From contig DAINQU010000002.1 of the NCBI GenBank assembly GCA_036742455.1, positions 1 to 64,000 of the forward strand: a stretch of DNA of 64,000 nucleotides, given 5' to 3'. Made by a program: the position numbers and the translations under genes. The DNA is from CAIKZZ01 sp036742455. Its GTDB lineage: Bacteria; Pseudomonadota; Gammaproteobacteria; Steroidobacterales; Steroidobacteraceae. The notes beneath the pieces were generated by a model that was not told the origin of the DNA, searched no databases, and saw only the letters and a list, made by a program, of their open reading frames with translations. Position 1 is the first letter of the stretch. Each line of letters starts with the position of its first letter. Shown here piece by piece: positions 42,848 to 51,088 of this stretch.

Positions 42848-44713
42848 ATGAAGTCGACAGCATTGCTTTTGATGGTGGCGTCGAGCCTGTCCGCACTGTC
42901 CGCGCACGCGGCGGCCCCGGCCGATCCGCGCGCGCGGGCGACATCCGGTCCGGGCGAGCGAGTGTTCACCGAGGTCTGTGCGCAGTGCCATCAAGGCCAG
43001 GTGCCGAAGGCGCCGACGCAAGTGTTTCTGCAGATGATGGAGCCGGATGCCATCTATGCCGCCTTGACCACCGGCGTCATGCAAGGACAAGCCGCGAAGC
43101 TCTCGGACGACGAGAAGCACGCGGTGGCGCTGTATCTCGGGTCCGCCAATTTGGCGAGCGCGGGACCCGCGCCGGAGGCCCCTCGTTGCGAGGGTGCCGC
43201 TGCGCAGTTCGATCTGAGTCAGCCGCCCGACGTCAAAAACTGGGGCGGTGATCTCGGTAACTCGCACGCCATTTCCGCGAAGGCCGCGGGACTGGCGGCC
43301 GCCGACGTGCCGAAGTTGCGCTTGAAGTGGGCCTTTGCCTTCCCCGGCGCGATCCGCGCGCGTTCGCAGCCGTCGTTTGCGATGGGCGCGCTGTACGTGG
43401 GCAGCCAGAACGGCACCGTGTACGCGCTCGACGCCGCCTCGGGCTGTGTGCGCTGGTCGTTCAAGGCCGGCGCCGAAGTGCGCACCTCCATCGCGGTCAG
43501 CGACTGGAAGGCCAACGATCCCGCGGCGCAGCCGGAGGTTTTCTTTGGCGACCTCGTGGGCCGTGGCTACGCCCTCGACGCGCGGACCGGCAAACTGCTG
43601 TGGTCCTTGAAGCTCGACGATCACCCGAGCGCCACCATCACCGGCTCACCGACCTATCACGCGGGTCGGGTGTACATGCCGGTGTCCTCGCTCGAAGAAG
43701 CCATGGCGGATCCCAAATACCCGTGCTGCACGTTCCGCGGCTCGCTGGTGGCACTCGATGCGCGCACCGGCAAACGCATTTGGAAGTCCTACACGATCGA
43801 CGAGACGCCGCATCCGGTCGGGAAGACCGCCGTGGGCACGCCGATCTATGCGCCCTCCGGCGCCGCGGTCTGGAACTCCCCGACGATCGATACCCGTCGT
43901 GGGCTCGTGTACGTGGGCACCGGCGATAATTACTCGGGCACTGCGAACGGGCGCTCCGACGCCATCATCGCGTTCGACCTCGCGACCGGCAAAATCCGCT
44001 GGACCTGGCAGGGCTTCGCCAACGACGCGTGGAACGTCGGTTGCATGCTGAAGAACGCCAATTGCCCCGACAAGTCGGGTCCCGACTTTGATATCGGCTC
44101 CGGCACGATGTTGGTGAAGACGTCGAAGGGGCGCGAGTTGCTGTACGCCGGCCTGAAGAGCGGCGATGTGCTCGCCATCGATCCGGACACGCACAAGCAG
44201 GTCGTGTGGAAGCGCCGTCTCGGCCGCGGCAGTACGCAGGGTGGCATTCAGTTCGGGATGGCGAACGACGGTCAGCGCGTGTACGTGCCGATCGCCGACA
44301 TCGGCAAGGCGATCGATCCCGACTATCCGGGCGACGCGCATCCGGGTCTGTACGCCGTCGACGCCACGACCGGTGACTTGCTCTGGTCGCACCCGGCGAC
44401 GAACCAGTGCAACGGCGAACAATTCTGTGACCCGGGCATTCTCGCGGCCATCTCGGCGATTCCGGGTGTGGTCTTCGCCGGTCACATGGACGGTCAGCTG
44501 CGCGCCTATGCGGCGGCCACGGGCGAGACGCTCTGGGAGTACAACACCCGCAGCGACGTGACGACGCGCTCCGGGGTCGTCGCCCACGGTGGCTCGATGG
44601 GCGGTGGCGGACCGGTGGTGCACGGCGGCATGTTGTACGCCGCCTCCGGTTACGGCGTGTATTTCCACCTGCCCGGTAACGTGCTGTACGCCTTCTCGGT
44701 GGAAGGGCGCTGA
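42848..44713 (+). CDS. PQQ-dependent dehydrogenase with N-terminal cytochrome c domain (polyvinyl-alcohol-dehydrogenase-like)
   Basis: 621 residues from ATG 42848, a clean signal peptide (MKSTALLLMVASSLSALSAHA); the GTG 42821 would spoil it. A cytochrome c domain with heme motif C44-A-Q-C-H precedes an eight-bladed PQQ propeller (repeats such as NGTVYALDAASGCVRWSF and RGSLVALDARTGKRIWK). A vicinal Cys pair (YPCCTF) may form the ring disulfide seen next to PQQ in methanol dehydrogenase, and GTGDNYS is near the catalytic Asp region. Periplasmic alcohol oxidation, with electrons passed to its own heme. The domain order (heme first) recalls polyvinyl alcohol dehydrogenase. Confidence 0.87.
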   Translation: MKSTALLLMVASSLSALSAHAAAPADPRARATSGPGERVFTEVCAQCHQGQVPKAPTQVFLQMMEPDAIYAALTTGVMQGQAAKLSDDEKHAVALYLGSANLASAGPAPEAPRCEGAAAQFDLSQPPDVKNWGGDLGNSHAISAKAAGLAAADVPKLRLKWAFAFPGAIRARSQPSFAMGALYVGSQNGTVYALDAASGCVRWSFKAGAEVRTSIAVSDWKANDPAAQPEVFFGDLVGRGYALDARTGKLLWSLKLDDHPSATITGSPTYHAGRVYMPVSSLEEAMADPKYPCCTFRGSLVALDARTGKRIWKSYTIDETPHPVGKTAVGTPIYAPSGAAVWNSPTIDTRRGLVYVGTGDNYSGTANGRSDAIIAFDLATGKIRWTWQGFANDAWNVGCMLKNANCPDKSGPDFDIGSGTMLVKTSKGRELLYAGLKSGDVLAIDPDTHKQVVWKRRLGRGSTQGGIQFGMANDGQRVYVPIADIGKAIDPDYPGDAHPGLYAVDATTGDLLWSHPATNQCNGEQFCDPGILAAISAIPGVVFAGHMDGQLRAYAAATGETLWEYNTRSDVTTRSGVVAHGGSMGGGGPVVHGGMLYAASGYGVYFHLPGNVLYAFSVEGR

Positions 44714-44714
44714 G

Positions 44715-45251
44715 GTGACGCCCTGCACGACCCCACGCGTTGCGCCGCGGGTCGTGCAGATCGCCTATCACGTGCCGGATCCTGCGGCCGCCGCGGCGGA
44801 CTGTGCGCGGCGCTACGGCTGGGGACCGTTTTACCTGCTTGAGCACGTGCCGCTGGCGTCCTGCCGGTACCGCGGGGTAGAGGCCGCCTTCGATCACACC
44901 TCTGCCTACGGTCAAGCCGGGGATCTCATGGTGGAGCTCATCACCCAGCACGGCGACGCGCAGTCGGTGATTCGCGAGGCCTACGCGGCCGACGAGAGTG
45001 GGGTGCACCACATGGCCTCGTTCGTCGCCGATCTCGACGCGGCCGTTGCGCACTACGCCGCCCACGGCGGTGCGCTCGTCATGGATGCACAGACCGCCGA
45101 CGGCGTGCGCTTTGCGATGGTCGAGGTGCCGCTCTTGGGGCACTACCTCGAACTGTACGAAGCGACGCCGGCGCTGACGCGGTTTTACGATTACATACGC
45201 AAGAAATCGCTCGGCTGGGACGGCACGGAGCCGGTCCGGCGATTTCGTTAA
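44715..45251 (+). CDS. VOC superfamily (glyoxalase-like) protein, paralogue 2
   Basis: 178 residues from GTG 44715, one nt after the previous stop and preceded by GAGG. Homologous to the protein at 32699-33226 (shared YGWGPFYLLEH, CRYRG, DLMVELITQHGDA). Fold modules VQIAYHVPDPAAAAADC and GVHHMASFVADLDAAV carry the His residues usual for metal binding. Possible epimerase or isomerase of a CoA-bound or cyclic intermediate; not assigned. Confidence 0.82.
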   Translation: MTPCTTPRVAPRVVQIAYHVPDPAAAAADCARRYGWGPFYLLEHVPLASCRYRGVEAAFDHTSAYGQAGDLMVELITQHGDAQSVIREAYAADESGVHHMASFVADLDAAVAHYAAHGGALVMDAQTADGVRFAMVEVPLLGHYLELYEATPALTRFYDYIRKKSLGWDGTEPVRRFR

Positions 45252-45262
45252 AGGGGACTCAC

Positions 45263-46072
45263 ATGGGGCGTTTGCAAGGCAAAGTGGCCGTGGTGCTCGG
45301 TGCCGCCTCGGCGGGCAACATGGGTCAGACCATTGCGCGGCGGTACGCCGCCGAAGGCGCGCGCGTGGTGGTGGCCGGACGGCATGCGGCAGTACTCGAC
45401 GCCCTGGCTGACGAGCTGCAGGGCCTCGCGGTCGTGTGCGACATCACCCGCAAGGCAGACGTCGACGCGCTCGTCGCACAGGCGATCGCCGCCTACGGTC
45501 GTGTCGATATCGCCGTGAACTGTACCGGCTGGGGCCTCATCGCGAAGTTGCTGGAGACGAGCGAGGCCGATCTCGATCGCATACTCGCCTTGCAGTTCAA
45601 AGGTCCCTTCTTCTTCTTCCAAGCTTTCGTCGGCGCCATGGCCCGATCCGGGGGCGGCTCGGTGATCACGATGTCATCGGCCTCCACCAAGGCCATCCTG
45701 TGGCACCACGCCGCCTACATCGGCACGAAGTCGGGGACGGATGCGGTCATGCGCTGCTTTGCCAACGAATTCGGCGCGAAGGGCGTGCGAGTGAACGCGA
45801 TTGCGCCGGGACTGACGGCGACGCCGATGACGGCGGCCGAGGTGCAGATGCCCGGCCTTGAGGCTGCGTTCCTAAAAGAGTACCCGCTCGGGCGTCTGGG
45901 CACGGTGGACGACGTTGCCCACGCCGCTGTGTGGCTCGCCTCGGACGAGTGCTTCGTGACCGGTGAGGTGCTGCAGGTGAACGGCGGCGTCACCTTGCGC
46001 CGCAATCCGTCCTCGCGTGAGATCAATGCCAGCATGGCAGCCGCGAAAGCGGCGGATGCATCGGCAACCTAA
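45263..46072 (+). CDS. SDR family NAD(P)-dependent oxidoreductase
   Basis: 269 residues. Starts MGRLQGKVAVVLGAASAGNMGQT, an extended glycine motif; active site Ser in ITMSSAST and YIGTK. N-C-T-G replaces NNAG (VNCTGWGL). Twelve nt after the VOC gene. Fourth SDR of the catabolic region; probably an alcohol/ketone step. Confidence 0.9.
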   Translation: MGRLQGKVAVVLGAASAGNMGQTIARRYAAEGARVVVAGRHAAVLDALADELQGLAVVCDITRKADVDALVAQAIAAYGRVDIAVNCTGWGLIAKLLETSEADLDRILALQFKGPFFFFQAFVGAMARSGGGSVITMSSASTKAILWHHAAYIGTKSGTDAVMRCFANEFGAKGVRVNAIAPGLTATPMTAAEVQMPGLEAAFLKEYPLGRLGTVDDVAHAAVWLASDECFVTGEVLQVNGGVTLRRNPSSREINASMAAAKAADASAT

Positions 46073-46161
46073 ACCGCATGCACGATCGGGCGTCGTCGCG
46101 TACGACGCCCAATCGCTGCGTGGACTGTCGTGATCAACTGACTCTATGAAGGGAGTTTGTG

Positions 46162-46572
46162 ATGGCTGATAAGCAAGCAGTGGCAGAGATCGTCGGGAAG
46201 CTCGGCTGGGCCTACGACGAAAATCACTTGGAGTACTTCGACGAAGTCTTCGCCGAAGACGGCCGGTTCACGATGAGCATCGCCGGCCAGGGCCAAGTGG
46301 GTGATTTCCAGGGCAAGGCGACGATCATGGGGTTGTATCGCGGCGCCAAGGAAGCGCAGGGCAATCAGCAGCGCCGTCACGTGGTGACGAACCTGTTCTT
46401 CACCGACGAGACCGACACGAGCGTGACGGCAATTTCGTACCTGACCCTGATCGTGAACGAGGGTGGGGCGATGAAGTTGATTTCGACCGGTCTGTACACC
46501 GATCGATTTGCCTGTGTGGACGGCGCCTGGCGCCTGGCGCACCGCGACCTCAAGCTCGACGCGCCGTACTGA
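46162..46572 (+). CDS. SnoaL-like / NTF2-fold protein
   Basis: 136 residues from ATG 46162 (a GTG one codon upstream is also open), after GAAGGGA. The cone-shaped NTF2 fold is recognised by YDENHLEYFDEVFAEDGRFTM, RRHVVTNLFF and RFACVDGAWRLAHRDLKLD. Members are polyketide cyclases, ketosteroid isomerase relatives, and small beta-type subunits of ring-hydroxylating oxygenases. Given three alpha subunits upstream and no other beta, a structural beta role is possible. Last gene of the long run, followed by a GC hairpin. Confidence 0.8.
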   Translation: MADKQAVAEIVGKLGWAYDENHLEYFDEVFAEDGRFTMSIAGQGQVGDFQGKATIMGLYRGAKEAQGNQQRRHVVTNLFFTDETDTSVTAISYLTLIVNEGGAMKLISTGLYTDRFACVDGAWRLAHRDLKLDAPY

Positions 46573-46932
46573 GCGAGTTCTCACGCCGACCTTCGAGGGG
46601 CGCGCGACCGCGCGCCCCTCGGATCGAATCCCGCCCGCTGCGTCATTCGGGTGACTGACGCACGCTCGGCGATCCCGCACAGCGCCAAGTGATCGTACGA
46701 ACCGCGCGCCAAGCGGACTGTGTCCGCTCAGGTGGCGATTGATACATACTACGTACAATTCCAACAGACACCGGAGTTCGCCAGGCGATCGGGGCGCGCG
46801 CTCCCGGGGCCCCGTCGGCAGCCGCCTCGGGTCTATTGGCCGTGGGCGTGGTAAATTGCCGACCGTCATGAGCGTCCCTACCCGGAAACCGATGATCGTT
46901 ACTCCCCTGACCGTCTGCGCCGGAACTCACCG
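46573..46932. other. Boundary region between catabolic cluster and lapB
   Basis: 360 nt without a credible gene. A 10-bp GC stem (GAGGGGCGCG / CGCGCCCCTC, 46595-46620) lies just after the SnoaL gene and is probably a terminator. No lapA-like gene, integrase, tRNA or direct repeat was found here. Confidence 0.5.
46595..46620 (+). terminator. GC hairpin after the SnoaL gene
   Basis: 10-bp perfect stem GAGGGGCGCG / CGCGCCCCTC, 22 nt after the stop codon. No T-tract follows, so the assignment is tentative. Confidence 0.5.
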
Positions 46933-48108
46933 ATGAAGTGGGGTGAGGCGGCTCTGATTCTCTCGGGCGCGATCGTCGGCTGGTACGCGACACGACGCGC
47001 GCGCATCGACATGGGCGCGCCCGCCAAGGGTCCGTCGAGCGATTACCTGGCGGGCCTCAACTATCTCGTCAACGAACAGCCCGACCGTGCGGTCGAGGCG
47101 TTCTTGCGGGCCGTCGCGGTGGAGCCGGATACCGTCGAAACCCAGTTTGCGTTGGGTGCGCTGTTCCGACGCCGCGGCGAAGTGGATCGCGCGATCCGCG
47201 TGCACCAGAACCTCGTCGAGCGCACCGAGCTGGCGCCGGCCTTCCGGGAGCAGGCGACCTACGCGTTGGCGCAGGATTACCTCAAGGCCGGACTGTTTGA
47301 TCGGGCCGAGAAGCTGCTGTCCGACCTGTCGCGAGGCGGCGCCTATCGGCTGCCGGCCCTCAAAGACCTCGTGGTCATCTACGAGCTCGAGCGGGAGTGG
47401 GCGAAGGCCATCGAGATGCACGAGGAGCTGGCCCGCAGTGGCAAGCCCGATCAGGCCATCGCGCTCGCCCATTACCGGTGCGAACTGGCCGACGTGGCGC
47501 GTCGTGAGAAGGATTTCGAGGGGGCCAAGGCCCTCATCAAACAAGCCCGCAGCGGCCCACGGCAGTTCCCGCGGGCGGCGCTCGTGCGTGCCGACGTGGC
47601 CCTCGACGAGGGCGACGCACAGCTCGCCCTCACGTTGTTGCGCCGGGTGCCGGTGGAGAGCCCACAGCTCGCCGCCGAGGTGCTCCCACGACTCGTCCGC
47701 GCGCTGAAGATGCAGGACCAAGAAGCGCTGCTGCCCACCGTGCTCGCACAGTTGGCGGGTGACGGGGACGAGGTGGCGGATGCGATCGCCCACGCCGCCA
47801 TCCTCGCCGGCGCCACCGACTCGCCGGCCTTGGTCGATGTGCTGCGGGGGTACTACACGCGCGACCCGGCCATTGCGGAGCTCGTGCGGGCCCTGTCGGC
47901 CGACCGGACGCCGGACGATGCGGCCGTGCGGGCGCTCGCGCAAGCCCTGCGCCGTCAGGCCCAGAAGGTCGCGCGCTACCGCTGCGGCGACTGTGGGTTT
48001 TCCTCGAGCGCCTTCTTCTGGCAATGCCCGGGCTGCAAAAGCTGGGACACGCTCAAGCCCTTGGGGCCGGGCGAGCAGGGTGGGGCGCTCGCCGCACCGC
48101 GTCTCTAA
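46933..48108 (+). CDS. lapB: Lipopolysaccharide assembly protein LapB (YciM)
   Basis: 391 residues. One N-terminal membrane helix (EAALILSGAIVGWYATRRAR), about nine TPR-like helical repeats (DYLAGLNYLVNEQPDRAVEA, REQATYALAQDYLKAG), and a C-terminal rubredoxin-type metal site with CGDCG and CPGCK. LapB tethers FtsH and controls LpxC turnover and LPS assembly in gammaproteobacteria. Usual order is ihfB-lapA-lapB; here ihfB is 35.8 kb away and lapA is missing from the window. Confidence 0.95.
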   Translation: MKWGEAALILSGAIVGWYATRRARIDMGAPAKGPSSDYLAGLNYLVNEQPDRAVEAFLRAVAVEPDTVETQFALGALFRRRGEVDRAIRVHQNLVERTELAPAFREQATYALAQDYLKAGLFDRAEKLLSDLSRGGAYRLPALKDLVVIYELEREWAKAIEMHEELARSGKPDQAIALAHYRCELADVARREKDFEGAKALIKQARSGPRQFPRAALVRADVALDEGDAQLALTLLRRVPVESPQLAAEVLPRLVRALKMQDQEALLPTVLAQLAGDGDEVADAIAHAAILAGATDSPALVDVLRGYYTRDPAIAELVRALSADRTPDDAAVRALAQALRRQAQKVARYRCGDCGFSSSAFFWQCPGCKSWDTLKPLGPGEQGGALAAPRL

Positions 48109-48545
48109 GGCGCCCACCCGCCGTCACATCGGGTCCGCACGACCGTCGGACCCGACTCCGATCTAGCCGTTTCCACCCCGTCACGCCCGCCGCGTGCAGC
48201 GCCCGTTCGTAGGCGTTACGCGCCGTTCGGGCCGCCTCGCTGCGCGCACGATGCACGTGATTTGCGCCGTGATCCGTCACGTTTTACACGACATCGGAAA
48301 AACGTTTAAAACGTGAATAAACAATATAAATAGATAACTAAACCTCTTATGCGTATTGGGTTGTAACAGTTTAAAGACAAAAAAGACGTGATTTGAGTGG
48401 GTGGGTCGGCGGTCGCGCCGAGCGCGCCCCGGGGCGCACCGAAGGGTCCAGACGGCGTCCCCGCTGTGGCTTATGCGCATGTGCGGTGCGTGCGGTCGGG
48501 GGCACTCTCTCCTTAACCGGAGTCGGCAACGACAAGGAGAGTGCG
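48109..48545. other. Intergenic region with AT-rich tract upstream of the YqjD-like gene
   Basis: 437 nt without a credible gene. Positions 48286-48390 are strikingly A/T-rich against very GC-rich surroundings and contain AAACGTTTAAAACGT, runs such as AATAAACAATATAAATAG, and TTTAAAGAC. This could be an IHF/H-NS-type binding or promoter region. Confidence 0.5.
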
Positions 48546-48854
48546 ATGACGGACCGCGTACTGGAAGGCGTGTTGAACGACGTGAAAGCGTGGGTGGTTC
48601 AGGCCGAAGCGCTGTTGGCCGAGACGGCCGGGGGTGCCTCCGCCGCGGCCGACGCCGTGCACGATCGAGCGGCAGAGTCGGTGCGCGCGGCGAAGTCGAC
48701 GCTCGCCTCGCTCGAGGCGGCGGTCGAGGCGCGCGCCCGAGCCGCGGCCACCGAAACGAACCGAGCCGTGCACGAGCACCCGTGGACGGCCGTCGGCGTC
48801 GGCGCGGCCATCGGGGTCCTCTTGGGCCTGCTGATCGGACGGCGCGAGCGATGA
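48546..48854 (+). CDS. DUF883 family protein (ElaB/YqjD-like)
   Basis: 102 residues from ATG 48546, after AAGGAGAGTG. Long Ala-rich amphipathic helix (VQAEALLAETAGGASAAADAVHDR...) followed by a C-terminal membrane segment (TAVGVGAAIGVLLGLLIGRRER). Members are tail-anchored inner-membrane proteins that bind ribosomes in stationary phase. The next gene overlaps by 4 nt, as in E. coli yqjD-yqjE-yqjK. Confidence 0.9.
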   Translation: MTDRVLEGVLNDVKAWVVQAEALLAETAGGASAAADAVHDRAAESVRAAKSTLASLEAAVEARARAAATETNRAVHEHPWTAVGVGAAIGVLLGLLIGRRER

Positions 48855-49234
48855 GCGACCTCGACGGCGGCGTGCTGGCCCGCGCCCGGCGCATCGCCGG
48901 GTCGCTGCTCACGATGCTCGAGACCCGCAGTGCGTTACTGGCGGCGGAGACGGAAGCCTACGTCGACGGCGTGCTGCAGCGGTTCTGGTTCGGGCTCTTT
49001 GGGCTCCTCCTCGGCGTGCTGTCGCTCGCCGCCGTGGGCGTCGCGGTGGTGCTCGCGGTTGACCCCGGGCACCGCGTGGCGGCCACGCTGGCGGTGGCGG
49101 CGGCCTATGCCCTGGTGGCGGTACTCTGTGCGCTCGGTGTGCGCCGCTGCCGACAGGCCCGGGGCCCGTGGTTGCGTCTGACCCGCGAGGAGCTCCGGCG
49201 CGATCGGGCGGCCGTCACCGGGGAGGCACCGTGA
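48851..49234 (+). CDS. Phage holin family / YqjE-like membrane protein
   Basis: 127 residues starting at the ATGA overlap. Two hydrophobic segments (FGLFGLLLGVLSLAAVGVAVVLAV and AATLAVAAAYALVAVLCALG) are typical of the YqjE (DUF1469) family. Inner-membrane protein of unknown function, in a three-gene coupled operon. Confidence 0.87.
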   Translation: MSDLDGGVLARARRIAGSLLTMLETRSALLAAETEAYVDGVLQRFWFGLFGLLLGVLSLAAVGVAVVLAVDPGHRVAATLAVAAAYALVAVLCALGVRRCRQARGPWLRLTREELRRDRAAVTGEAP

Positions 49235-49425
49235 GAATGGCGCGCACCGACGCTCGCCGCGCCGCGTTGGTGGCGGACAGCCAGCGCTTGCGCCGCGAAC
49301 TGATGGGTGAGGTCACCGCGCTCGGCGAGCAGGCCGGCCGACTGCGCCGCGGCTGGCGTCTGGCGTTGCGCTGCCTCGCCCTCGGTCGCTGGGTGGGCTC
49401 GATCCGTCCGCACTGGCGCCGTTAG
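49231..49425 (+). CDS. Small basic protein, YqjK-like position
   Basis: 64 residues from GTG 49231 (overlapping the previous stop, GGGAGG upstream) or 62 from ATG 49237. Arg-rich helical protein (ARRAALVADSQRLRRELMGEV). Sequence similarity to YqjK is weak; the assignment rests on position and coupling in the yqjDEK-like order. Confidence 0.7.
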   Translation: MRMARTDARRAALVADSQRLRRELMGEVTALGEQAGRLRRGWRLALRCLALGRWVGSIRPHWRR

Positions 49426-49486
49426 TGTCACCGCGCGGCCACCGCGCTAGGCTATGATGATCGCCACTCTCATCGTGGGATGAACC

Positions 49487-50383
49487 ATGTCCGCCCGCAA
49501 ACCCGTTCGCTTCGCCGTGTTTCCCGTTGCCGGTCGCGGCACGCGCTTTTTGCCCGCCACCAAGGCGAGTCCCAAAGAGATGCTGCCGATCGTCGACAAG
49601 CCGCTGATTCAGTACGCGGCCGAGGAGGCCTTGCAGGCCGGCGCCACGCAGTTGGTGTTCATCACCGGCAGCTCCAAGCGGGCGATCGAGGACCATTTTG
49701 ACTCCGCCCCCGAACTCGAGGCGGCGCTCGAGGCGCAGGGGAAGGCCGATTTGCTCGACGCCCTGCGCGGCATCGTCCCGGCCAATGCCACCTGCATCTA
49801 CATCCGCCAACCGGCGCCGCTCGGCCTCGGCCACGCGGTGCTCTGCGCTCGACCAGTGGTCGGCGACGAGCCGTTTTTTGTGCACCTCGCCGACGATTTG
49901 ATCGATGCGAAGGTGCCGTGTTTGCAGCAGATGGCCAACGTCTACAACGAACTCGGCGGCAGCGTCTTGGGCGTCCAGACGGTGGATGCGAAAGAAACGG
50001 ACAAGTACGGCATCGTCGCCTCGGAGACGATGACCGACCGGCTGTCGCGGATCACGTCCATCGTCGAAAAGCCCAAGCCCGCGGACGCCCCGTCGAACCT
50101 CGCCGTCGTCGGCCGCTACCTACTGACGCCGCGTATCTTCGACAAACTGCAAAACATCGGTCGCGGCGCGGGCGGTGAGATCCAGCTGACCGACGGTATC
50201 GCGGCATTGCTCGCCGACGAGGCGGTCTATGCCTATGCCTTCCAGGGCAAGCGCTACGATTGCGGCAGCAAGCTCGGCTATCTCGAAGCCACGGTGGAGT
50301 ACGGCCTGAAGCACCCCCAGTTGGGTGAGCCGTTTACCCAGCTGTTGGCGAAAATGCTCATCGAGAAACTGCGCGATCGCTGA
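49487..50383 (+). CDS. galU: UTP-glucose-1-phosphate uridylyltransferase
   Basis: 298 residues. Nucleotidyltransferase motif AGRGTRFLPATKASPKEMLPI, then VDKPLIQYAAEEA, GLGHAVLCARPVVGDEPFFV and the C-terminal CGSKLGYLEATVEYGLKHP. It makes UDP-glucose for LPS and exopolysaccharide sugars, consistent with lapB nearby. Confidence 0.97.
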   Translation: MSARKPVRFAVFPVAGRGTRFLPATKASPKEMLPIVDKPLIQYAAEEALQAGATQLVFITGSSKRAIEDHFDSAPELEAALEAQGKADLLDALRGIVPANATCIYIRQPAPLGLGHAVLCARPVVGDEPFFVHLADDLIDAKVPCLQQMANVYNELGGSVLGVQTVDAKETDKYGIVASETMTDRLSRITSIVEKPKPADAPSNLAVVGRYLLTPRIFDKLQNIGRGAGGEIQLTDGIAALLADEAVYAYAFQGKRYDCGSKLGYLEATVEYGLKHPQLGEPFTQLLAKMLIEKLRDR

Positions 50384-50551
50384 GGGGACGCGCCGGACGC
50401 GGTTGGGGCACGCGGGCGCGGTACGCTCGCGCGTCACGACCGCGTAAAATAGTCGGTGTTAAGTATCGTCTATTGATCCTGTCGGTAGGATCCGACATCC
50501 GCGTTTGGATAATCCCGACGCATACAAAAACAAAGTCTCAAGGGGAAGGGT

Positions 50552-51007
50552 ATGCCGTTGATCAAGCGCCTCACGACGCTGTTGGATCCGTTGTTGGTGC
50601 CGTTGCAGCCGCTCGTGCTGTTGCTGGCCCGGTTGTATCTGGCGAAGGTGTTTATCGCCTCGGGTTGGCTCAAGCTGACCAATTGGAGCCAGACGCTGGA
50701 TCTGTTCACGAGCGAGTACCACGTGCCGGTGTTGCCGCCGATGATCGCGGCCGTCGCCGGCACCTTCGGTGAACTGGTGTTCCCGTCCTTGCTGGTGCTC
50801 GGTCTCTTCAGTCGCCCGGCGGCCGTCGGACTCTTCTTCGTCAATGCGATGGCGGTGATTTCCTACCGCGACGTTCTCTTCTCGGAGGGCTTTGAAGCCG
50901 CGCTCGGTCAGCACGTCCTGTGGGGCTGCTTGATCGCGGGTCTGGCCGTGTTCGGTTCGGGCGTCCTGTCGGTCGATCGCTTGATCGTCGGCCGTAGCAG
51001 CCGTTAA
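50552..51007 (+). CDS. DoxX family membrane protein of the bufferin cluster
   Basis: 151 residues with four predicted membrane helices (VLLLARLYLAKVFIASGWLKL, PPMIAAVAGTFGELVFPSLLVLG, AAVGLFFVNAMAVISY, HVLWGCLIAGLAVFGSGVL). DoxX-like proteins are frequent partners in bufferin operons (BufD). AGGGGAAGGG ribosome site. The precursor gene follows after 81 nt. Confidence 0.88.
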   Translation: MPLIKRLTTLLDPLLVPLQPLVLLLARLYLAKVFIASGWLKLTNWSQTLDLFTSEYHVPVLPPMIAAVAGTFGELVFPSLLVLGLFSRPAAVGLFFVNAMAVISYRDVLFSEGFEAALGQHVLWGCLIAGLAVFGSGVLSVDRLIVGRSSR

Positions 51008-51088
51008 GACGCGCCGTGTTGATGCGGCTCGCCGGGCGGGCCGCGGTGTTCGTGATGATTGTTATAGACGTAAAGTGAGGAGATTCTC

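Noticed and set aside
11116..46932. Integrase, tRNA attachment site or flanking direct repeats bordering the catabolic region
   Set aside because: Looked for at both ends; none could be recognised, so the region is described as inserted only by comparison with the usual gene order.
46739..46936. Small plus-strand frame before lapB as a possible lapA
   Set aside because: It lacks the two membrane helices expected of LapA and is Arg/Ser-rich.
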